Shown here piece by piece: positions 47,349-54,662 of a stretch of DNA of 64,000 nt. The stretch spans positions 868,001-932,000 of the forward strand of contig NZ_CP072426.1 in assembly GCF_017742995.1 (NCBI RefSeq), in the 5' to 3' direction. Origin of the DNA: Pseudoalteromonas viridis. Lineage in GTDB: Bacteria; Pseudomonadota; Gammaproteobacteria; Enterobacterales; Alteromonadaceae. The translations under genes were made by a program, and so were the position numbers. The notes below the pieces were generated by a model. It searched no databases and was not told the DNA's origin. It saw only the letters and a program-made list of their open reading frames with translations. How positions within the stretch are numbered: the stretch's first letter is position 1; every line of letters begins with the position of its first letter.

Positions 47349-48122
47349 ATGGAAAATGAAAAAGTGCTCTCTTTTTCTAATATCCGTCAGGAAAATGAGT
47401 CTACAGTTCATTTCGAGAATCTCGACGTAACCATTAATGGTGAAGAGAAAAACTTTATCGAGATAAATAGTATTACTAGATCTTACTTTATACTAATGAC
47501 TAACTTAGTCGAATCTCCGAGACTACGTAGCTTTTTCTCTAGAGAAGAGTTTGACTCCGAAAATAAAAAGTGGAATGTCTATACAACTGACTATACTCGC
47601 CATTTTTTAACTGAAGGCCTTGCTATTTACTCTGTAAAAAAAGAAGGTATGCATTCTTATTTGGTTGTTCCTAATGAAGCTGGTGAGCAACAAGACAAAG
47701 CATCGGCGGAACTAAAACAACTATTATCTGATCCTGCGGCTGAAGTAATCTTAGAGGACAAATTAAACGGTTGTGGTTTCAAAGTACCAAAGACTACATC
47801 CACTAAATACAAAACTAACTTTGAATTAGATCCTACTCGTCTTTGGCCACTTGTTATATTAAAATCAGAACAAAATGCTGAAGAAAACTTGATCGAAATC
47901 GAAAACTTTGAATGCGGTGTTAAGTGGAATGTGAATGGTGGTGAAACTCATACTGCATACTCTGACAGCATTATGGAACTGGGCCAAACAAAAGTGAATT
48001 TAGACATAAAAGGCGATGTAAAAGAAGTTACCTTTAAACTTCCATACATTTGCGCTGCTTTCGATGCTCTAACCTCTATTAGCTTTGATGGTGAAGAAGA
48101 AGTTATATTATTCACAACGTAA
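47349..48122 (+). CDS. Orphan protein of the TOMM locus
   Basis: 257 residues, acidic, no signal peptide, no family recognised. Start ATG 47349 has a strong ribosome site AAGGAG that overlaps the kinase stop codon, so the two are co-translated and this product should be well expressed. The middle segment LKQLLSDPAAEVIL...GCGFKVP faintly resembles the end of nitrile-hydratase-type leader peptides (LLxDPxxxL...G..VP); this could be chance. The C-terminal half is strand-rich. Its place between the kinase and the YcaO enzyme suggests a substrate, a partner of the enzyme or a self-protection protein; none can be shown. Confidence 0.65.
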   Translation: MENEKVLSFSNIRQENESTVHFENLDVTINGEEKNFIEINSITRSYFILMTNLVESPRLRSFFSREEFDSENKKWNVYTTDYTRHFLTEGLAIYSVKKEGMHSYLVVPNEAGEQQDKASAELKQLLSDPAAEVILEDKLNGCGFKVPKTTSTKYKTNFELDPTRLWPLVILKSEQNAEENLIEIENFECGVKWNVNGGETHTAYSDSIMELGQTKVNLDIKGDVKEVTFKLPYICAAFDALTSISFDGEEEVILFTT

Positions 48123-48133
48123 TGGAATCTTAA

Positions 48134-48154
48134 AAGTGAGGCGGAGCCTCACTT
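48134..48154 (+). terminator. Intercistronic hairpin before the YcaO gene
   Basis: Perfect nine-base-pair stem AAGTGAGGC / GCCTCACTT with loop GGA, starting 12 bases after the orphan gene's stop and ending ten bases before the YcaO start codon. No T-run follows, so it is more likely a partial terminator, mRNA-stabilising or translation-limiting element than a full stop. The only purine-rich ribosome-site-like string is inside the stem. Confidence 0.55.
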
Positions 48155-48163
48155 ACATCTCAT

Positions 48164-50125
48164 ATGAAAAATCTATCATTAAACCCCTCATTTTCTTATT
48201 TTTACTTAAAAGATAAGAGCCTAGTTATATCTAACAAAGACTCCGATTTACATATAACGGATATATATTTAGCAAGCTCTATATTTAATCTAAAACATGC
48301 GCATTTGGAAGAAAGCAATTTTATAATGGAGCTATCAAGGTTAGTTGGCCCGAGTATAGCTGTCAGAACATTTGGCCAGTTAAAATCTGCAGAAATAATA
48401 ATATCTTCAGAATATAGCTCCCCTTCTCCCTGTATTCATGTACATAAAAACCACTCATACAACTATTTTGAGAAAATATTAGTATTTGGACTTCAAGAAG
48501 TTAACTATAGCTTTCAATCTAAAGAAATATTGCATTTAAACTTAAAAAATTTTGACTTATGCCAGAAATGTATTGTTAGTAGATTATTTTCTCACAGACC
48601 TCTACTTGGTATGTCTCTAGGCCAAATTAGTGATCATGAACTAGCTAAACCAGACAGTACCAACCAATTCAATGACATAAACATTAGTACAAAAAATAAT
48701 TGTCTACTAGTGCACAATACAGAAACAGAGTATGTTTGTGAGCACATGATTCGCCCCTTAAATGCATGCAACTGCTATGAGACAACCCAACCACCAAAAT
48801 TTAAAAGTATTTTTGAAAAGGAAATGCAGAACAAGACGATTGGTTTTAGAGCCTTTGATTTAGAAGCTACATTTCGCAACCTAAAACCATTTGTATCAAA
48901 ATATGTTGGCATAATTCAAAGACTAGAAGAGTACAGAGAATCTGAATGTGACTTCATTTACAATTACAACTCAGGTAAAAACCCTCTATTCTCAGAAACA
49001 ATAACGAAAGCAGCTCTAACTACATTTCGATCATCAAGTGGTGGGAAAGGGAAATCAGCCATTCAATCGAAGGTTGGAGCATTGGCTGAAGCTATTGAGC
49101 GATACTCCATGCGGTTTCATCATCAACAAAAGCCTATTTATGGAAGCTACAATGAGTTAAAGCATAAGGCTCTATCGCCCAAACTCTGTCTTGGGTTTAG
49201 TGATAGACAATATAATGCAATGAATCATGACAACCTCCCCCGGTATCGTGCTGTACCGCGACCTATAACTAACTCCGATGTACTTCCATGGTTTGAAGTG
49301 CACGGTATTAACACAAATCAGAAAAAGTACGTTTTAGCAGATATTGCGTTTAGTGACTTTAACTATACCGACACAGCCCATGCTTTTGCCGACTCAAATG
49401 GATGCGCAGCGGGAAATACATACACTGAAGCGGTACTGCAAGGTACATTAGAGCTTATAGAAAGAGATGCGGTTGCTATCTGGTGGTATAACAGAATAAA
49501 AAGACAGCATATCGATTTATCAAGTGTAAATAATAAATACATTGATAGAACAAAAGAGTATTATTCTTCAATAAACCGTTCATTTACGATAATTGATATT
49601 ACTTCTGACATAGGAGTCCCTACATTTGCAGCTATAAGTTATGAAAAGAATACCTTGAATGGAATTATTTATGGCTTTGGCTGCCATGTAAATCCACGCA
49701 TCGCTATCGAAAGGGCTACTCTTGAAATAAATCAACTTTTACCGTTAGCATTAAAAAACGAAGTCGTTAACGATAATGAATTTTTTGACTGGGTCAAAAA
49801 ACAAAAAATAACGGAACACGAATTCTTAGACCCTAAAGTTAAACCAATTTCTATTGATAAATTTACAGATCTTAGTGAAAACAATTTAGAGTCCGCAATA
49901 AATTTCATCTCCAAATCTCTTCGGGCCAATGATATTGAGTTATATGCCTTGGACATCACTACACAAGATACACTAGTGCCCTGTGTCAAAATGATAGCCC
50001 CAGGAATGTGCCACTTTTGGAGACGAACTGGACAAAAGAGGCTTTACGATGTCCCCGTTAAAATGGGATGGCTAAAGCAAAAACATACTGAGTCTGAGCT
50101 GAATAGACATAACATAACTATATGA
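48164..50125 (+). CDS. YcaO-type TOMM cyclodehydratase (SagD-like, with N-terminal C-like part)
   Basis: 653 residues. The N-terminal 230 residues act as the partner/leader-binding part and carry two Cys pairs, C133/C136 in LCQKC and C202/C204 in ACNC, in the place of the zinc cysteines of this class. The YcaO domain follows (about 240-640). Its ATP/Mg residues are in SKVGALAEAIER (about 302-313) and LELIERD (about 429-435), with SSSGGKGKS before. Such enzymes use ATP to turn Cys/Ser/Thr of a precursor peptide into azolines. The end RLYDVPVKMGWL is typical, but the family's Pro-rich tail (NPxP) reads NRHNITI. No dehydrogenase gene is adjacent, so azoline products are more likely than azoles. 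The gene is AT-rich. Confidence 0.83.
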   Translation: MKNLSLNPSFSYFYLKDKSLVISNKDSDLHITDIYLASSIFNLKHAHLEESNFIMELSRLVGPSIAVRTFGQLKSAEIIISSEYSSPSPCIHVHKNHSYNYFEKILVFGLQEVNYSFQSKEILHLNLKNFDLCQKCIVSRLFSHRPLLGMSLGQISDHELAKPDSTNQFNDINISTKNNCLLVHNTETEYVCEHMIRPLNACNCYETTQPPKFKSIFEKEMQNKTIGFRAFDLEATFRNLKPFVSKYVGIIQRLEEYRESECDFIYNYNSGKNPLFSETITKAALTTFRSSSGGKGKSAIQSKVGALAEAIERYSMRFHHQQKPIYGSYNELKHKALSPKLCLGFSDRQYNAMNHDNLPRYRAVPRPITNSDVLPWFEVHGINTNQKKYVLADIAFSDFNYTDTAHAFADSNGCAAGNTYTEAVLQGTLELIERDAVAIWWYNRIKRQHIDLSSVNNKYIDRTKEYYSSINRSFTIIDITSDIGVPTFAAISYEKNTLNGIIYGFGCHVNPRIAIERATLEINQLLPLALKNEVVNDNEFFDWVKKQKITEHEFLDPKVKPISIDKFTDLSENNLESAINFISKSLRANDIELYALDITTQDTLVPCVKMIAPGMCHFWRRTGQKRLYDVPVKMGWLKQKHTESELNRHNITI

Positions 50126-50557
50126 GGGAAGGAAGTGAACAGCACACCATAAAATGGCAATGAGCCCCTTTTACCCACATTAAACCTGATTGATTACTGG
50201 AAAATAGCTTGGTCTAGAGTGATAACAAGAGTTTGGGCTGATGAAGAATTCAACAAACTATTTATGACAGATGCTAAATAAGCATTTAAAAAATGGGTTA
50301 TGGCGATGAATCAAACATCCCTTTATGAGGAATGGTTGACCATTGTAGACTATTGAAAAAATTGAAGATCTCTACGCCTAACACCTACCAAATGGCGCTA
50401 TCAATACAGGCCCCGACTATCAGCCTTGTTTGGAGTGGCCTGACGCCAACGAGTTGCTTCAGGCCAGGCTTGTACCAGCTTTCTTAATGCGGATTGGAAT
50501 AACAGCTCTGAATCCGCCAGCCCTTGCGACGGGCGGACTAACAGAACACTTAGCTAT
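50126..50557. other. Gap between two convergent YcaO genes: precursor remnant and degraded sequence
   Basis: 432 bases with no intact gene. The left part (to about 50415) holds the NHLP-like precursor remnant listed separately and is AT-rich. The right part is GC-richer and carries an inverted repeat TGGCCTGA/TCAGGCCA (about 50436-50466) and a 50-codon open stretch without start codon on the minus strand (50401-50553). The composition switch near 50370-50430 probably marks the end of the transferred segment. Confidence 0.6.
50154..50415 (+). pseudogene. Remnant of a nitrile-hydratase-leader-type (NHLP) TOMM precursor peptide gene
   Basis: Translating 50198-50278 gives WKIAWSRVITRVWADEEF then NKLFMTDAK. 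This matches the NHLP leader pattern (W..VI.+AWaDe.F...ll.Dp) at nearly every conserved position. A TAA (50279) interrupts it. One base shift at the A-run 50288-50293 continues as KKMGYGDESNIPL, like the leader's LKE-MGY-x-x-P part. Further on, KIED (50358-50369) and, after one extra base, STPNTYQMALSIQAP match the leader's end (vvEdTpnt.hlvLP). No start codon is in frame with the first part; the nearby ATG 50154 runs into a stop after nine codons. So at least one nonsense and two or three frame changes are present. Known family: precursors of TOMMs. Identification is by eye. Confidence 0.6.
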
Positions 50558-52741
50558 TTACCCCTTGGCAAACTTAGCGCGTGCGGCGTGTAGCTTTTTG
50601 TAGCTGTCGATTAAGCGCAGGTGCTTGTCCAGGCCTTCCAGTTGCATGTTGGTGGGTGTCAGGCCATAGAACTTCACGTCGCCGTTGATAGAGCCGATCA
50701 CGGCGTCCATCACTTCTTTGCCGAACATGCGGGTAAAGCTGTGGATGTAGTCTTCAATTTCAAGCTCTTCGTCTAGCGCTACTTCCAGTGTCGCGTGCAT
50801 TGCCTGGTAGAACAGGCCACGTTCAACGGTGTTGTCGTTGTATTGCAGGAAGGTTTCGACCAACTCAATGGCCGCTTCGATGTCGCCCAGCGCCAGATAG
50901 ATGAGGATCTTCAGCTCTAAGATGGTCAGCTGGCCCCAAACGGTGTTTTCATCGAACTCTACGCCGATCAGGGTGATGATGTCGATGTAGTTATCGAGCT
51001 GGCTTTCTTCCAGGCGGTTAACCAAATCGGCCAGCGCTTCGTCTTCCAGCGAGTGAATGTTCAGAATGTCTTCGCGGTATTGCAGGGCTTTGTTGGTGTT
51101 ATCCCAGATCAGGTCTTCGGCCGGGTAAACCTCTGAGTAGCCAGGCACCAGAATACGGCACGCAGTGCCCATATCGGTAAACTCGGCAATGTAGGCTTCT
51201 TTACCTAAGTCTTTCAAAATGGCGAACAGTTTGTCGCACTCTTCTCCGTTAGTGCCTGTAAAGTCCCACTCTACAAACTCATAATCGTGCTTGGCACTGA
51301 AAAAACGCCAGGAGATCACACCGGTTGAATCAATGAAGTGCTCAACAAAGTTCTCCGGTTCAGACACTGCCATGCTGTTAAAAGTCGGCTTAGGTACGTC
51401 GTTCAAACCTTCGAAGCTGCGGCCCTGTAACAGCTCAGTCAGGCTGCGCTCCAGCGCCACTTCCAGGCTTGGGTGCGCACCAAAAGAGGCAAACACGCCG
51501 CCGGTTTTCGGGTTCATCAGGGTCACACACATAACCGGGAACTGACCACCCAGAGAGGCATCTTTTACCACAACCGGGAAGCCCTGCTCTTCAAGCCCTT
51601 TAATGCCCGCCACGATGCCCGGGAACTTGGCCAGTACCTCTTCAGGTACGTCCGGCAGTACAATTTCCTGCTCAATGATCTGCTTTTTCACTGCGCGCTC
51701 AAAGATCTCAGACAAACACTGCACTTTGGCTTCAAACAGGTTATTACCGGCGCTCATGCCGTTGCTCAGGAACAGGTTTTCGATCAGGTTGGACGGGAAG
51801 TAAACCGTTTCACCGTCGCTGTGACGGGTGTAAGGAATAGAGCAAATACCACGCTCGACATTGCCCGAGTTAGTGTCTATCAGGTTTGAGCCGCGCAGCT
51901 CGCCTTCCGGATCGTAGATTTCGCGCGTGTAGCCGTCGAGAATTTCGCTTGGCAGTTCATCATTGTCACCCGGTTTAAACCACTTTTCATTGGGGTAATG
52001 AACAAACTCGGCGTTGGCAATTTCTTCACCAAAGAACTGGTCGTTATAGAAAAAGTTACAGTTCAGTCGCTCAATGAACTCGCCCAGAGCCGAGCACAGC
52101 GCGCTTTCTTTAGTGGCCCCTTTACCATTGGTAAAACACATAGGTGATGCGGCATCACGAATGTGTAATGACCAAACGTTAGGCACAATGTTACGCCACG
52201 ACGCCACTTCGATTTTCATGCCCAGATCAGACAAAATACCGGTCATATTAGCGATGGTCTGCTCCAGTGGCAGATCTTTACCGAGGATGAAGGTGCTGGC
52301 ATCTGATTCTGTATTTACCATCAGCATAGCCTGTGCGTCGTCATCCAGGCTCTCTACTGCTTCAACCTGAAACTCAGGGCCGGTCTGGATCACTTTTTTC
52401 ACAGTACAGCGGTCAATGGAGCGCAAAATGCCCTGGCGGTCTTTTTCAGAAATGCTCTCTGGCAGTTCGACCTGAATTTTAAAGATTTGGTTGTAGCGGT
52501 TCTCGGGGTCAACAATGTTGTTTTGCGCCACGCGAATGCCGTCGGTCGGGATGTCGCGCGCGTTACAATACACTTTCACAAAGTAAGCCGCACACAGCGC
52601 AGACGAGGCCAGAAAATAGTCGAACGGGCTGGGCGCCGAGCCATCGCCTTTGTAGCGTATAGGCTGATCGGCAATGACAGAAAAATCATCGAATCTGGCG
52701 TCAATTCGAAGATTATCGAGATAATTTACTTTGATTTCCAT
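50558..52741 (-). CDS. ycaO: OsmC-YcaO fusion protein (housekeeping YcaO type)
   Basis: 727 residues from ATG 52741; the frame is open further upstream, but MEIKVNYLDNLRIDARFDDF is the usual OsmC-like beginning. Residues 1-150 form an OsmC-like domain (SPFDYFLASSALCAAYFVKVY, with Cys). The YcaO domain follows (about 165-560), with ATP-site motifs KESALCSALGEFIERL and EAKVQCLSEIFERAVK. A helical C-terminal part of about 150 residues completes it. This is the non-TOMM YcaO of gammaproteobacteria, reported in E. coli to take part in RimO-dependent methylthiolation of ribosomal protein S12. The codon composition is that of the host genome, unlike the convergent TOMM YcaO next to it. Confidence 0.88.
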   Translation of the reverse strand: MEIKVNYLDNLRIDARFDDFSVIADQPIRYKGDGSAPSPFDYFLASSALCAAYFVKVYCNARDIPTDGIRVAQNNIVDPENRYNQIFKIQVELPESISEKDRQGILRSIDRCTVKKVIQTGPEFQVEAVESLDDDAQAMLMVNTESDASTFILGKDLPLEQTIANMTGILSDLGMKIEVASWRNIVPNVWSLHIRDAASPMCFTNGKGATKESALCSALGEFIERLNCNFFYNDQFFGEEIANAEFVHYPNEKWFKPGDNDELPSEILDGYTREIYDPEGELRGSNLIDTNSGNVERGICSIPYTRHSDGETVYFPSNLIENLFLSNGMSAGNNLFEAKVQCLSEIFERAVKKQIIEQEIVLPDVPEEVLAKFPGIVAGIKGLEEQGFPVVVKDASLGGQFPVMCVTLMNPKTGGVFASFGAHPSLEVALERSLTELLQGRSFEGLNDVPKPTFNSMAVSEPENFVEHFIDSTGVISWRFFSAKHDYEFVEWDFTGTNGEECDKLFAILKDLGKEAYIAEFTDMGTACRILVPGYSEVYPAEDLIWDNTNKALQYREDILNIHSLEDEALADLVNRLEESQLDNYIDIITLIGVEFDENTVWGQLTILELKILIYLALGDIEAAIELVETFLQYNDNTVERGLFYQAMHATLEVALDEELEIEDYIHSFTRMFGKEVMDAVIGSINGDVKFYGLTPTNMQLEGLDKHLRLIDSYKKLHAARAKFAKG

Positions 52742-52935
52742 GGGGAAGGTTCCGGTGTATTGCAATCGAAAACCCCTATTGTACTTGAGGTTGCAAGGCG
52801 GTGCCAATGCTGATGGCACAAATCTACAAACCAGCGCAAATTAAGTCACTAAATGCCTGTTATTGGCCGCAAAGGCATGTTACTTTCTTGGCAATTAAAC
52901 TCTTCCGACAACACACGAGATAACAAGGATTTATT

Positions 52936-53526
52936 ATGCGCAGCTATGTGTGGTTAGCACTTGGTTTAGGGCTGTTTTCAGGCTCTGCTTTGGCCGATAA
53001 CGGCTTTGGTGTCACTTTGTATGGTGGTAAAAGCAGCAATCAGGAATTGCATACCAGTCAAAAAGCAGTGGTTAATCTGGCCGATGAAAACCACTTTGGG
53101 GTCAGCTTTGATCGTTATTTAGATAATAAACGTTACGGCTTGTTTTACAGCATGCTCGAAACTGAATTTGAAGATGCGCCAATCCAGAAAGTGGATATGG
53201 AATATCTGATGTTTCAAAGCGCCATAGATGTGAATATCACCGACAATCTCTATAGCTACATCGGTGCCCAAATCGGTGTGAATAAAGTAACTCCTAACTT
53301 TGAAGAGCCGGATCACTTTTTTGCTGCGGGCTTTTATGGCGGCCTGAAATATGATTTGGGCGCCGGATTTAGCGCGCAAACTGAGATACGCTGGCTTGCG
53401 TCTTCTATCAAAAACTCGTCTAAAGTACGCTGTGATGGCAGTGACGAGGATGTCTGTGCCTGGCATTTCGACGGCGATGTACTTAATCAGTTCCAGCTGA
53501 ATGTGGGCCTGACTTACCGGTTTTAA
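52936..53526 (+). CDS. Small outer-membrane beta-barrel protein
   Basis: 196 residues with signal peptide MRSYVWLALGLGLFSGSALA. The mature protein alternates polar and hydrophobic residues in strands (FGVTLYGGKS, YGLFYSMLETEF, YSYIGAQIGV, AAGFYGGLKYDLG, QLNVGLTYRF) and ends in a C-terminal Phe after Arg, the BAM-recognition type end. An eight-stranded OmpA/OmpX-like barrel is likely. The single Cys pair in RCDGSDEDVC would close an external loop. Function unknown. Confidence 0.78.
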   Translation: MRSYVWLALGLGLFSGSALADNGFGVTLYGGKSSNQELHTSQKAVVNLADENHFGVSFDRYLDNKRYGLFYSMLETEFEDAPIQKVDMEYLMFQSAIDVNITDNLYSYIGAQIGVNKVTPNFEEPDHFFAAGFYGGLKYDLGAGFSAQTEIRWLASSIKNSSKVRCDGSDEDVCAWHFDGDVLNQFQLNVGLTYRF

Positions 53527-53642
53527 CTCGCTCGGCCGGCGTTATGTCGTCGGTCATCGCGTATCTGGTGAAACTGCCACACCAATACCACCACAGCCAA
53601 TTGCGCTGAATGTAAGTAGTTCCCGGCTCGTTGGCCGGGATG

Positions 53643-53690
53643 ACGTAGCAGGGGCTTTTTAAAGCCAGAAAACCTCCCTGCTACAACGTC
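53643..53690 (+). terminator. Hairpin between convergent OMP and LysR genes, possible terminator
   Basis: Imperfect long stem: GACGTAGCAGGG pairs with CCCTGCTAC-AA-CGTC, followed on the plus strand by GTTTTT. It covers the end of the LysR gene. It could end plus-strand transcription from the OMP gene; inside the loop sits a second small stem GGCTTTTTAAAGCC. Confidence 0.5.
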
Positions 53691-54556
53691 GTTTTTAGGT
53701 GCTCGATAAACAATCGGGTTTTGCGGGGAGTGTAGCTCGCCTTGGGATAATAAGCCCAGAGCTGTTTAACCTCAGAGCGAATATCCGGCAAAATCGGCAC
53801 CAGTGCGCCTGAGCTTAATTCCCGCTCAATATAACTGGGCGCGATAAACAACAGGCCAATCCCCTGCACCGCCGCCTTTAAAATGGCATCCAGATGATCG
53901 GTCACAAAATTATAGTTGGTAAACTCAAACAGCCGACCATCTTCAAGCACCACGCCGCCAACTTTGTGATAATAGCTGCTCAGCAACATTTTATGTGCTG
54001 CCAGATCCTCAACGCAGGTGATCTCATCGCAACGGGCCAGGTATTCGGGCGCGCCAAACAATTGCATTTGATAATCAAACAACCGAGTGCCTTTGTGCGA
54101 CACCGAATCAAATGACTCGTTATAACGGGTGATCACCACATCGTGTTGCAGATCTGGTGGCTCGCCCGGTGCCAGTACGTTCAGATGAATGGTGATCTGC
54201 GGGTGGTGCGCCAAAAACTGCTCTATTTTGGGCATCAACACACTGCTGCCCACCGCTTGCGTGGCAGCAATTTTCAGGCTCCCCTGTAACTCAGACTGCT
54301 CAGATTGTGCGGTTTCGACCAGGGCTTCAAACTGTGCCAGCCAGTCTCTTGCGCGAGGGAAAAAGTGCAGCCCTTGCTCGGTCAGATTGACCTGCCGGGT
54401 GGTGCGAATAAATAAGCTTTGTCCAAGATGCCGCTCCAGCCAGTCAATTCGTTTGCTCATGGCAGATGCCGAAATCCCCTGATGCTCTGCCGCCCTGGTG
54501 AAGCTGCCCAGCTCCGCCAGTACACAAAAACTGCGTGTTGCCGTTAACCAATCCAT
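53681..54556 (-). CDS. LysR-family transcriptional regulator
   Basis: 291 residues. The N-terminal winged helix-turn-helix is clear (SFTRAAEHQGISASAMSKRIDWLERHLGQSLFIRTTRQVNLTEQG), followed by the effector-binding domain typical of the family. It is divergent from an MFS exporter gene 100 bases away, the usual arrangement for a regulator of that neighbour and of itself. Confidence 0.92.
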   Translation of the reverse strand: MDWLTATRSFCVLAELGSFTRAAEHQGISASAMSKRIDWLERHLGQSLFIRTTRQVNLTEQGLHFFPRARDWLAQFEALVETAQSEQSELQGSLKIAATQAVGSSVLMPKIEQFLAHHPQITIHLNVLAPGEPPDLQHDVVITRYNESFDSVSHKGTRLFDYQMQLFGAPEYLARCDEITCVEDLAAHKMLLSSYYHKVGGVVLEDGRLFEFTNYNFVTDHLDAILKAAVQGIGLLFIAPSYIERELSSGALVPILPDIRSEVKQLWAYYPKASYTPRKTRLFIEHLKTTL

Positions 54557-54564
54557 TTAATTAA

Positions 54565-54577
54565 TTCCTATAAGGAA
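54565..54577. promoter_or_regulatory. Candidate LysR operator between regulator and MFS gene
   Basis: TTCCTATAAGGAA is a 13-base palindrome of the T-N11-A form preferred by LysR proteins, 8 bases upstream of the LysR start codon and in the shared divergent promoter region. Assignment is by position and shape only. Confidence 0.5.
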
Positions 54578-54662
54578 ATAGTATTTTAATTATTACCTTA
54601 TTTTTAGGACAAGGAAAGCGGCGTATAGTGCCCGGGTCAAATCCTCTGCGCCCGGAGTGCCT

